Below the pieces are notes generated by a model. The model saw only the letters and a list, made by a program, of their open reading frames with translations, made no database searches and was not told where the DNA came from. Shown here piece by piece: positions 1 to 5,608 of a stretch of DNA of 7,811 nt; position 1 is the first letter of the stretch, and each line of letters starts with the position of its first letter. The position numbers and the translations under genes are program-made. Source of the DNA: Pseudomonadota bacterium (GTDB lineage Bacteria; Pseudomonadota; Alphaproteobacteria; Rhizobiales; Beijerinckiaceae); the NCBI GenBank assembly GCA_028876585.1, contig JAGWRL010000306.1, positions 1-7,811 on the forward strand. The letters run 5' to 3'.

Positions 1-618
1 GCCGACGCGCTGGAGGCGCTGGCGGCGGAATTGCGCGCGGGCGGCGCCGCCGCGCGCGCCTATCCGCTCGACGCGCGCGAGGAAAGCGAGGTCGTCGCCC
101 TGTTCGACGCGGTCGAGCGCGATCTCGGGCCGCTCGAGGTCGTCGTCTTCAACATCGGCGCCAATGTGCGCTTCGGCCTGACCGACACCACCGACCGGGT
201 CTATCGCAAGGTGTGGGAAATGGCGGCGTTCGCCGGTTTCCTGGCCGTGCGCGAGGCGGCGCGGGTGATGCTTCCGCGCGGCGCCGGCTCGATCCTCATC
301 ACCGGCGCGACCGCCAGCGCGCGCGGCGGAATCGGCTATGCCGCCTTCGCCGGCGCCAAGCACGCGCTGCGGGCGCTGGCGCAGAGCGCGGCGCGCGAAC
401 TCGGCCCCAAGGGGGTGCATGTCGCGCATCTGCTGATCGATGGCATGATCGACGGGACCTTCGCCCGCGCGATCGCCCCCGACGCGGCCGAGCGGCTGGC
501 GCGCGAGGAAATCCTCGATCCCGCCGAAATCGCCCGCAACTTCGTGTTCCTGCACCGGCAGCGCCGCAGCGCCTGGACGTTCGAAATGGATCTGCGCCCG
601 TTCTGCGAACCCTGGTGA
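1..618 (+). CDS. SDR-family oxidoreductase-like protein, 5' truncated, catalytic Tyr replaced by Phe
   Basis: This is the C-terminal 205 residues of a short-chain dehydrogenase/reductase. The start and the N-terminal Rossmann glycine motif lie outside the window; SDRs are usually about 240-260 residues. Visible landmarks are an NIGA motif (visible residues 51-54, the counterpart of NNAG), the strand and serine of ITGATAS (Ser at about 106), and the active-site helix AFAGAKHAL. In that helix Lys120 is kept, but the residue four before it, where SDRs carry the catalytic tyrosine, is Phe116 (codon 346-348). The C-terminal VHVAHLLIDG segment matches a group of bacterial SDR-like proteins that, from memory, also tend to have Phe there. 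Such a protein should bind NAD(P) but may not do classical reduction, so the substrate is unknown. It ends 3 nt before the next gene, so it is probably the first visible member of an operon. Confidence 0.88.
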   Translation, partial: ADALEALAAELRAGGAAARAYPLDAREESEVVALFDAVERDLGPLEVVVFNIGANVRFGLTDTTDRVYRKVWEMAAFAGFLAVREAARVMLPRGAGSILITGATASARGGIGYAAFAGAKHALRALAQSAARELGPKGVHVAHLLIDGMIDGTFARAIAPDAAERLAREEILDPAEIARNFVFLHRQRRSAWTFEMDLRPFCEPW

Positions 619-621
619 GCC

Positions 622-1227
622 ATGGCCAAGACGTTGGAGTTTCTGTTCGATTTCGCCAGCCCGAATTGCTGGCTGGCCTATCGCGCGCTGCCGCCCATGC
701 TGGCGCGCACCGGCGCGCGGCTGGAAATCGAGCCGGTGCTGCTCGGCGGCCTGTTCAAGGCGACCGGCAACCAGTCGCCGATGACCGCCTTCGCCCAGGT
801 CAAAGGCAAGCTCGCCTATGAAGACCTGGAGATGCGCCGCTTCATCGCCCGCCACGGGCTGACGCAATTCCGCATGAACCCGCATTTCCCCGTCAATACG
901 CTGCTGCTCATGCGCGGCTTCGTCGCCGCGCGCCGGGGCGGGCAGGGCGCGGCCTATCTGGAGGCGGGCTTGCGGGGCCTGTGGGAGGAGGGCCTCGCGC
1001 TCGCCGACCCCGCCGTGTTGCAGGCCCGGCTCGACCGCGCCGGGCTCGACGGCGCGGCGCTTGTCGCCGCCGCGCAGACGCCTGAGGTGACAGCCGCGCT
1101 GGCGGAGGCGACCGAGCGCGCCGTCGCGCGCGGCGCTTTCGGGCTGCCGACTTTCTTCATCGGCGAGGAGATGTATTTCGGCAAGGAGCGGCTGGGGCAG
1201 ATCGAGCAGGACCTCGCCGCGCCGTGA
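622..1227 (+). CDS. 2-hydroxychromene-2-carboxylate isomerase family protein (DsbA / GST-kappa fold)
   Basis: The protein has 201 residues, the usual length for the family. HCCA isomerases such as NahD use glutathione to isomerise 2-hydroxychromene-2-carboxylate in naphthalene breakdown, and relatives include GST kappa. The N-terminus has the thioredoxin-like first strand LEFLFDFASPNCWLAY; Ser13 lies where the glutathione-activating serine is found. A VLLGGLFKATGNQSP segment (about 40-54) and a C-terminal GAFGLPTFFIGEEMYFGKERL segment (about 171-191) are typical. A helical insertion lies between the two. No other aromatic-degradation gene is visible, so the name should be read as a family label; glutathione-dependent isomerase or transferase activity on an unknown substrate is the safer inference. 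The ATG at 622 follows the SDR stop by 3 nt with no strong ribosome-binding site, which suggests translational coupling. Confidence 0.9.
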   Translation: MAKTLEFLFDFASPNCWLAYRALPPMLARTGARLEIEPVLLGGLFKATGNQSPMTAFAQVKGKLAYEDLEMRRFIARHGLTQFRMNPHFPVNTLLLMRGFVAARRGGQGAAYLEAGLRGLWEEGLALADPAVLQARLDRAGLDGAALVAAAQTPEVTAALAEATERAVARGAFGLPTFFIGEEMYFGKERLGQIEQDLAAP

Positions 1228-1958
1228 CCGAACTGTCTTCGCTGCTGCTGGACCCCGCCGTCTGGGCGGCGCTCGCGACCCTGGTCGCGATGGAGCTGGT
1301 GCTCGGCGTCGACAATCTGGTGTTTCTGGCGCTGGTGACGGCGCGGGTGGCGAAGCCGCGGCAGGGGGCGGCGCGCCGGCTCGGCCTGGCGCTGGCGCTC
1401 ATCCTGCGGTTGGCGCTGCTGGCCGGCGCGGCGTGGCTGGTCGGCCTGACCGCGCCTTTGTTCCAACTGCTCGGCCACGGTTTTTCGTTGCGCGATCTGG
1501 TGCTGCTCGGCGGCGGCTTCTTCCTGCTGTTCAAGGCGACGCAGGAAATTCACGATCACGTCGAAGGCCGCCACGACGCCGACGCCGCGCCCAAACCGCC
1601 GCTCGGCTTCGGCGCGGCGATCGCCCAGATCGTCGCGCTTGACTTGGTGTTCTCGGTCGACAGCATCGTCACCGCGGTCGGCATGACCGACAATTTTCCG
1701 GTGATGGCGACCGCCGTCATCATCGTCATTTTCATGATGGCGCTGGCGGCCGGGCCGTTGTCGCGCTTCATCACCTCCAACCCGACGCTGGTGATGCTGG
1801 CGCTGGGTTTTCTGTTGATGATCGGCATGGTGCTGATCGCCGACGGTTTTGGGCTGCACGTGCCCAAGGGCTATATTTACGCGGCGTTCCTGTTCTCCGG
1901 CGGCGTCGAGGCGCTCAATACTTTGCGGCGGGTGCGCGGGCGGCGCAACAAAAGCTGA
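1224..1958 (+). CDS. TerC-family integral membrane protein (YgdQ-like)
   Basis: The protein has 244 residues and is almost wholly hydrophobic, with about seven membrane segments. Two internally related halves each carry the acidic membrane motif of the TerC family: ELVLGVDN at about 24-31 and DLVFSVDS at about 140-147. The RRLGLALALILRLALL segment and KATQEIHDHVEG (about 104-115) match the short YgdQ-type branch, without the CBS domains of YoaE. Several TerC relatives export Mn2+ or take part in metal loading of secreted proteins, and others were named for tellurite resistance; which applies here cannot be told. The start is GTG at 1224, overlapping the preceding stop as GTGA, so translation is probably coupled. 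A charged linker with HDADAAPK (about 117-124) separates the halves. The C-terminus is basic (RRVRGRRNKS), consistent with a cytoplasmic tail. Confidence 0.9.
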   Translation: MTELSSLLLDPAVWAALATLVAMELVLGVDNLVFLALVTARVAKPRQGAARRLGLALALILRLALLAGAAWLVGLTAPLFQLLGHGFSLRDLVLLGGGFFLLFKATQEIHDHVEGRHDADAAPKPPLGFGAAIAQIVALDLVFSVDSIVTAVGMTDNFPVMATAVIIVIFMMALAAGPLSRFITSNPTLVMLALGFLLMIGMVLIADGFGLHVPKGYIYAAFLFSGGVEALNTLRRVRGRRNKS

Positions 1959-1981
1959 GCGCGGCAACGATTCTTGAACGC

Positions 1982-1993
1982 TATTCGCGAATA
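1982..1993. promoter_or_regulatory. Perfect 12-bp palindrome upstream of the sensor kinase gene
   Basis: TATTCGCGAATA is its own reverse complement. It lies in the 64-nt gap between the TerC gene and the kinase start, and a second 8-bp palindrome, GAATATTC, overlaps it at 1989-1996. It is AT-flanked within a GC-rich neighbourhood, and a TTGAAC hexamer stands just upstream at 1974-1979, but no -10 element sits at proper distance. It could be an operator for the two-component operon, possibly autoregulated, or chance. Confidence 0.25.
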
Positions 1994-2022
1994 TTCCGGG
2001 GCGTCCTCAACAAGAGCCGCCC

Positions 2023-3645
2023 GTGACGGATTTCGCCGCGCCGAGTTTTCCCGTTCCGCCTTCGGCAAGCGCGCGCGTGCGCAATTTCGCACGGCTCGGC
2101 CTCGTCTATCTCGCCGCCTATCTGGCGCTGAACTGGATCACGAACCAGCGCGGCGTCGGCGGCTCGCCGATCACCCTGTGGAGCCCCGACGACGCCTTGA
2201 GCGTCATGCTGATCATGGAATCCTGGGTCTTCGCGCCGATCCTGTGCGTGGCGCGCATTGCCGCCGACCAGCTGTTCCACCGACAGCCTCATTCGTTCTA
2301 CGGGACGATCGTGTGCGATACGATCTTGGTCGTCGGCTATCTCGGCATCGCGCTGACCTTGCGCGGCAAGTTCGGCCTGCAAATCCGCTCGATGCGGCCG
2401 CGCGATCTCATCGCCGTGCTGGTGGTCGCCCCGCTCGGCTCCGCGATCATCGGCGTGGTCTATTGCGGGGCGCTGATCGCGGTCGGCGCCATGCCGGCGT
2501 CGGAATTCCTTTCCTCCTACGCCGGCTTCTGGATCGGCGACGCGGCGGCGATGGTCGTCATCATTCCCGCCACCTGTTCGATTTTCAGGGTCTTTTCCGC
2601 CGAGCCGTGGCGCCAGCCGGTGAGCGGCCGCGCCCTGATCCTGTTCGCGGGGACGATGCTGTTCGTCGGCGCCGTCATCCTCGTCAGCGCGTCGAGCCTC
2701 AAAACCCGCTATCTGTTCAATCTCGCGTTTTTGCCGATCCTGACGATCGGGATGAAATTCGGCTACGACGCCGGCGCGCTCACCCTGCTGATCTTGCAGA
2801 TCCTCCTGCTGGTGGCGCTCGACTATTTCGACGTGCGCGACCAAGATTTCGCGACCTACCAGATTCTGATGTTCGCGCTGGCGGTGTCGGGCCAGGCGCT
2901 GGGCGCGATGGTGACCGAATGGGAAACGGCGACGGCGCAGTTGCGCCGCCAGCAGGCCGATCTGGCGAAAGTGTCGGAGCGGGCGACCAACGGCGCGATG
3001 GCGGCGGCGATGAGCCATGAGATCAGCCAGCCGCTCGCCTCGATCGCCGCCTATCTGCTGGGCGCGCGCCGGCTGCTCGAAAGCGGCAATGGCCAGGACA
3101 AGGCGCTCGGCGCGTTGCGCAAAGCCGAAGGCGAGGCGGCGCGGGCGCGCAAAATCATCGAGCGACTGCGCGATTTCGTCGCCAAGGGCGAGGTCGCGCG
3201 CGAATGGGTCGATCTGGGCGATCTTGCGGGCGTGATCCTGCGCCTGCAAACGGACGCGGCGAGCGAACGCGGCGTCACCTTGCGGCTGAACGCTTCGGAC
3301 GAGGGGCCGTTGCGCGCGCGCATCGACCGGGTCGGCGTCGAGCAGGCGCTCGCCAATCTCGTGCTCAACGCCATCGAGGCGGCCCCGGCGCGCACCGGCG
3401 TCGTGGCGATCGCGCTGGCGCGGCGCGGAGCGATGGCGGTGCTCAGCGTCCAGGACAATGGTCGGGGGGTGGCGACGGAAATCGCCGAGCGCCTGTTCGA
3501 GCCGTTCGAGACCACCAAGCCGCGCGGCATGGGGCTCGGCCTGCCGCTCGCCAAGGAGATCGCGGCGCAGCATGGCGGCCGGCTGAACTGGCGGCCGGTC
3601 GCGCCGCAGGGCGCCCGGTTCGAGTTGGAGTTGCCTTTGGCATGA
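2023..3645 (+). CDS. MASE1-domain membrane sensor histidine kinase
   Basis: The protein has 540 residues. Residues about 22-298 form a MASE1-type integral membrane sensor with roughly eight hydrophobic segments, including the SPDDALSVMLIM and FWIGDAAAMVVIIP stretches typical of MASE1. A short linker with coiled-coil character (about 300-318) leads to the kinase core. The H-box is MSHEISQPLASI with phospho-acceptor His332, of the HPK4/FixL style (HE-x-x-QPL). The ATP-binding domain has an N-box QALANLVLNAIEA (about 441-453), the G1 motif DNGRG (478-482), the F-box LFEPFETTK and the G2 motif GMGLGLPLA (502-510), so it should be an active kinase. There is no PAS or receiver domain; sensing must be by the membrane part, whose ligand is unknown. 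GTG is chosen as start because AAGAG stands 6 nt upstream and the first membrane segment follows soon after. The stop overlaps the next start as ATGA, and the partner regulator is the adjacent gene. Confidence 0.92.
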   Translation: MTDFAAPSFPVPPSASARVRNFARLGLVYLAAYLALNWITNQRGVGGSPITLWSPDDALSVMLIMESWVFAPILCVARIAADQLFHRQPHSFYGTIVCDTILVVGYLGIALTLRGKFGLQIRSMRPRDLIAVLVVAPLGSAIIGVVYCGALIAVGAMPASEFLSSYAGFWIGDAAAMVVIIPATCSIFRVFSAEPWRQPVSGRALILFAGTMLFVGAVILVSASSLKTRYLFNLAFLPILTIGMKFGYDAGALTLLILQILLLVALDYFDVRDQDFATYQILMFALAVSGQALGAMVTEWETATAQLRRQQADLAKVSERATNGAMAAAMSHEISQPLASIAAYLLGARRLLESGNGQDKALGALRKAEGEAARARKIIERLRDFVAKGEVAREWVDLGDLAGVILRLQTDAASERGVTLRLNASDEGPLRARIDRVGVEQALANLVLNAIEAAPARTGVVAIALARRGAMAVLSVQDNGRGVATEIAERLFEPFETTKPRGMGLGLPLAKEIAAQHGGRLNWRPVAPQGARFELELPLA

Positions 3646-4253
3646 CCGCGACCAAGCGACGCGTCTATATCGTCGACGACGAACCCGAGATCCGCGACGC
3701 GCTGACGCTGCTGCTTTCCACGGCCGGCGTCGACACCGAGGAATACGCCTCCGCCGAAGGGTTTTGGGAGAGCGCGCCGCACGGCGAAGCCTTTTGCGTC
3801 ATCCTCGACAATCGCCTGCCGGGGCTGAGCGGCATCGAACTGCTCGCCCGCATCGTCGAACGCTCCAGGGGCGCCAGCGTCATCATGATGACCGGGCACG
3901 GCGACATTCCCACGGCGGTGCAGGCGATGCGGCTCGGCGCCTTTCACTTCGTGGAGAAGCCGTTCGACGCCGAGAGCCTGCTCGCCATGGTGGAGGAGGC
4001 GCTGTCGCGCGCCGAGCGGCAATCGGGGGACCATGTCGAGGCCGCCCGCTTCCGCGAACGCCGCGCCACCCTGACCGAGCGCGAGGCGGAAGTGTTCGAT
4101 CTGCTGCTGCAAGGCTGCGCCACCAAAACCATCGCCGCCAAGCTCGACATCACCGTGCGCACCGCCGAGCATCATCGCGGCGCCGTGTTGCGCAAGTTCG
4201 ACGCCCGGTCGATCTCCGCGCTCATGCGGTTGGCTCTGGCGAGAAACGATTGA
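3642..4253 (+). CDS. FixJ/NarL-type response regulator, transcriptional
   Basis: The protein has 203 residues, the normal FixJ/NodW size. The receiver domain (about 7-122) has the acidic pair Asp12-Asp13 in IVDDEPE, the phospho-acceptor Asp56 in ILDNRLPG, Thr84 in MMTGHGD and Lys106 in VEKPFD, so all phosphorylation residues are present. The C-terminal LuxR-type HTH runs from about 143 to 200: LTEREAEVFDLLLQG, then TKTIAAKLDITVRTAEHHR with the recognition helix, then VLRKFDARS. It should activate or repress promoters as a phosphorylated dimer. The ATG overlaps the kinase stop by 4 nt, and GGAG lies 11 nt upstream at 3627-3630, so it forms one operon with the MASE1 kinase. Earlier in-frame extension would run into the kinase gene and adds no domain. 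The targets are not known; pilin genes begin 141 nt downstream on the same strand. Confidence 0.93.
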   Translation: MTATKRRVYIVDDEPEIRDALTLLLSTAGVDTEEYASAEGFWESAPHGEAFCVILDNRLPGLSGIELLARIVERSRGASVIMMTGHGDIPTAVQAMRLGAFHFVEKPFDAESLLAMVEEALSRAERQSGDHVEAARFRERRATLTEREAEVFDLLLQGCATKTIAAKLDITVRTAEHHRGAVLRKFDARSISALMRLALARND

Positions 4254-4394
4254 TCAACCACGAATTCACGATCGCCTAGGTAGACTCAACAATTTTGCAC
4301 CTAAGCAACGTAAGGTAATTTCCGCGCATGAACCGCGGGCGTGCTGAGTTGCAACACAGAGACGAACGCGGGACCTGTGTCGTGGAGCCAAACC
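4254..4394 (+). promoter_or_regulatory. Low-GC leader region upstream of the first flp gene
   Basis: This gap between the regulator stop and the first pilin start has no convincing coding content. Its first part is clearly lower in GC: 29 of 70 bases at 4251-4320 are G or C by hand count, in contrast with the surrounding genes. That makes it the best place for the flp promoter. TTGCAC (4295-4300) and TAATTT (4316-4321) are only weakly promoter-like, with a 15-nt spacer. A six-base inverted repeat ACACAG/CTGTGT (4354-4359 and 4375-4380) separated by 15 nt lies just before the ribosome-binding site. No strong terminator is visible after the regulator gene, so read-through from the two-component operon is possible. 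Confidence 0.35.
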
Positions 4395-4559
4395 ATGTTC
4401 GACCGCTTTGGGGAATTCATCGTCGAGGACGCTGGCGCGACCGCCATCGAATATGCGCTGATCGCCTCGCTGATCGCCATCGCCCTTGTGACAATCCTGA
4501 CCAACCTCGGCACGCGGCTGAGCAAGGAATTCTCCGAGATCAGCAGTGCGTTGAAATAA
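4395..4559 (+). CDS. flp: Flp/Fap-type type IVb pilin, copy 1
   Basis: The protein has 54 residues, the size of Flp pilin precursors, which build Tad pili for attachment. A 14-residue leader ends in Gly, then the mature protein begins ATAIEYALIAS. The cleavage Gly, Glu at mature position 5 and Tyr at 6 match the Flp prepilin-peptidase signature. One hydrophobic helix follows, ending at about TILTNLGT, with a short polar tail RLSKEFSEISSALK. Its leader (MFDRFGEF...) differs from that of copies 2 and 3, and its tail is the most diverged. The ATG is preferred over an upstream GTG at 4341 because GGAG at 4384-4387 stands 7 nt before it and the extension would break the leader. No prepilin peptidase, ATPase or secretin gene is in the window, so assembly would depend on a tad locus elsewhere. 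Confidence 0.93.
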   Translation: MFDRFGEFIVEDAGATAIEYALIASLIAIALVTILTNLGTRLSKEFSEISSALK

Positions 4560-4656
4560 CGGCAGGGCGGAACGGCGCGAAATGCGCTTGGCCGACGCCT
4601 GCTGTCCAACCGCGCCGAATCGAACCCCGATCGGCGCCTTGCAAAGGGAAAGAACC

Positions 4657-4818
4657 ATGCGTCAAGTCAAATGCTTTCTCGTCGCCAACGACGGCGCCAC
4701 AGCGATCGAATATGGGCTCATCGGCGCGCTCATCGCGGTCGCGCTAATTGCGGTTCTCACCAACCTCGGCACACAAATGAGCGCCACCTACTCCGAAGTC
4801 AGCAGCGCGCTGAAGTGA
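4657..4818 (+). CDS. flp: Flp/Fap-type type IVb pilin, copy 2
   Basis: This is a 53-residue pilin precursor. The leader has 13 residues (MRQVKCFLVANDG) and is followed by a mature start ATAIEYGLIGA that keeps Glu5 and Tyr6 for prepilin peptidase recognition. The hydrophobic core is the most diverged of the three copies (GLIGALIAVALIAVL), while the tail QMSATYSEVSSALK resembles copy 3. An in-frame ATG at 4582 would add 25 residues with no pilin-like character; the start at 4657 is chosen because the purine-rich AAAGGGAAAG sits just upstream, the leader length is right and the start context ACCATGCGTCA is shared with copy 3. It lies 97 nt after copy 1 and may be cotranscribed with it. It probably encodes a major or minor Tad pilus subunit; which cannot be told. 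Confidence 0.92.
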   Translation: MRQVKCFLVANDGATAIEYGLIGALIAVALIAVLTNLGTQMSATYSEVSSALK

Positions 4819-5092
4819 TCGGCAGCTCGATGCGAAGGGCCATAACTGCGGGAAAATCGCCGCGGAGCGGGCGGCGCGGCGTCCAGGATTCCTGCGCCGC
4901 GGTCGCAACGGTTTCCACGGCGCTAACGCGGGGCGGACAATTCTTGCGCGGCGCGAAAGTCATTGCTTACCCTGCGGCGCTGTCGGATTACGTTGCGGGA
5001 GCGCCGGTGGGAACTTGTTAACCCGGGACCGTTCTTATGCGTCCTCAGGCGGCGGAACTTCCTTCGCCGCCGCCGAGTAAAGGGTTCTCACC
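4819..5092 (+). promoter_or_regulatory. Long spacer between flp copies 2 and 3, possible independent promoter
   Basis: These 274 nt hold no credible gene in either strand and no recognisable remnant of a fourth pilin (no ATAIEY-like coding). GGAAC at 5010-5014 followed after 15 nt by CGTT at 5030-5033 resembles the alphaproteobacterial general stress (EcfG) promoter, whose usual spacer is 16-17, so it is one base short. TTAAC at 5018-5022 is only a CtrA half-site. A hairpin stands directly before the copy 3 ribosome-binding site. The length and these elements suggest that copy 3 has its own promoter, but this is weak inference. Confidence 0.25.
5048..5071 (+). promoter_or_regulatory. Leader hairpin just upstream of flp copy 3
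   Basis: GGCGGC, a bulged G, then GAA can pair with TTCGCCGCC across the loop CTTCC, giving a nine-pair GC-rich stem. It ends 7 nt before the likely ribosome-binding sequence TAAAGGG (5078-5084). It lacks a following T-run, so it looks more like a 5' UTR structure affecting mRNA stability or translation than a terminator. Simple GC-rich repeats make chance pairing quite possible. Confidence 0.3.
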
Positions 5093-5254
5093 ATGCGTCA
5101 CATCAAGCAATTTGTCCGGGCCGAAGAAGGCGCGACCGCGATCGAATACGCCCTGATCGCCTCGCTGATCGCGATTGCGCTCGTCACCATCCTGACCAAT
5201 CTGGGCACCCAGCTCAGCGCCACCTTCTCCGAAGTCAGCAGCGCGCTGAAATAA
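5093..5254 (+). CDS. flp: Flp/Fap-type type IVb pilin, copy 3
   Basis: This is a 53-residue pilin precursor that is easy to miss because of its size. The 13-residue leader MRHIKQFVRAEEG is followed by ATAIEYALIAS, with the cleavage Gly and mature Glu5/Tyr6 intact. The 26-residue mature core from ATAIEY to TNLGT is identical to copy 1, while the leader start and the tail QLSATFSEVSSALK resemble copy 2, so the gene looks mosaic. Codons in the identical core differ at many third positions from copy 1, so the duplication is not recent. AAAGGG at 5079-5084 serves as the ribosome-binding site. The gene ends only 21 nt from the end of the convergent Fe-S gene, with a strong inverted repeat between and overlapping them. 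A Tad pilus subunit role is inferred from the family. Confidence 0.93.
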   Translation: MRHIKQFVRAEEGATAIEYALIASLIAIALVTILTNLGTQLSATFSEVSSALK

Positions 5255-5266
5255 TTCGCGGCGCCG

Positions 5267-5296
5267 GGCGTCAGCTCAAAGCGTAAAGCTGACGCC
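5267..5296. terminator. Inverted repeat between convergent flp copy 3 and erpA, probable bidirectional terminator
   Basis: GGCGTCAGCT (5267-5276) and AGCTGACGCC (5287-5296) form a perfect 10-bp stem around a 10-nt loop. Position between two converging genes suits a terminator used from both sides. There is no T-run right after the stem on either strand, so it is not a textbook intrinsic terminator. One arm and the loop lie inside the end of the Fe-S gene, including its stop codon. Confidence 0.55.
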
Positions 5297-5608
5297 GCAG
5301 CCGCACGAGGCGATCGCGTTCGGGTTCTTCACCTTGAACGCGCGCCCCATCAGGTCATCGACGAAATCGAGTTCCGATCCCTTCACCATCTCAAGCGAGA
5401 CGGGATCGACCACGACGGTCGCGCCGTCGCGGGTGGCGACGAAATCGTCGTCGGCGCGCGTCCTGTCGACGTCGAAGGCGTATTGAAAGCCCGAGCAGCC
5501 GCCGCCTTTGACGGAAATGCGCAGGGCGGCTTCCGGCTCGCCGTTGAGAACTTTCTTTAATTGCCGCGCCGCATTGGCGCTGATGGTGAGGGCGGGGCTC
5601 TCGCTCAT
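5276..5608 (-). CDS. erpA: Iron-sulfur cluster insertion protein, IscA/ErpA/HesB family
   Basis: The protein has 110 residues, normal for A-type Fe-S carriers, which take clusters from a scaffold and pass them to apo-enzymes in the cytoplasm. The three cluster-binding cysteines are present: Cys38 in GGGCSGFQY, and Cys102 and Cys104 in the C-terminal SCGCGVSF. The FDVD stretch and the VVVDPVSLEMVKGSELDFVDD region are typical of the family. GGAC stands 6 nt before the ATG on the minus strand. It is divergent from the dGTPase gene across 66 nt, and the order with dgt and argS is common in alphaproteobacteria, which favours ErpA over a member of an isc/suf operon; the exact branch (ErpA versus IscA) was not tested. 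Its final codons share the inverted repeat facing the last pilin gene. Confidence 0.9.
   Translation of the reverse strand: MSESPALTISANAARQLKKVLNGEPEAALRISVKGGGCSGFQYAFDVDRTRADDDFVATRDGATVVVDPVSLEMVKGSELDFVDDLMGRAFKVKNPNAIASCGCGVSFTL

Noticed and set aside
954..1967. Long minus-strand open frame opposite the isomerase and TerC genes
   Set aside because: Low-complexity Gln/Arg/His-rich product, no family resemblance, spans two well-supported genes on the other strand.
1981..3573. Very long open frame on the minus strand opposite the sensor kinase
   Set aside because: Its product is rich in Arg, Asp, Gln and His with no recognisable domain, and it is antisense to a kinase with complete motifs. 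Long antisense frames are expected in high-GC DNA.
3204..3641. Extended start of the response regulator inside the kinase gene
   Set aside because: The extra residues are Arg-rich shadow of the kinase coding frame; the ATG at 3642 gives a standard receiver N-terminus and an ATGA overlap.
3051..4175. Minus-strand open frame opposite the kinase end and regulator
   Set aside because: No domain seen; composition typical of an antisense shadow of conserved two-component genes.
4341..4394. GTG start adding 18 residues to flp copy 1
   Set aside because: Would spoil the short prepilin leader; ATG at 4395 has a good ribosome-binding site.
4582..4656. ATG start adding 25 residues to flp copy 2
   Set aside because: The extension is not pilin-like and the leader from 4657 has the same length as in copy 3.
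4936..4950. Possible sigma-54 promoter in GGACAATTCTTGC
   Set aside because: The GG to GC distance is one base short of the strict spacing and the -24 element is poor; no enhancer-binding regulator is visible.
5018..5033. CtrA site before flp copy 3
   Set aside because: Only one TTAA half is present; the second half at the N7 spacing is missing.
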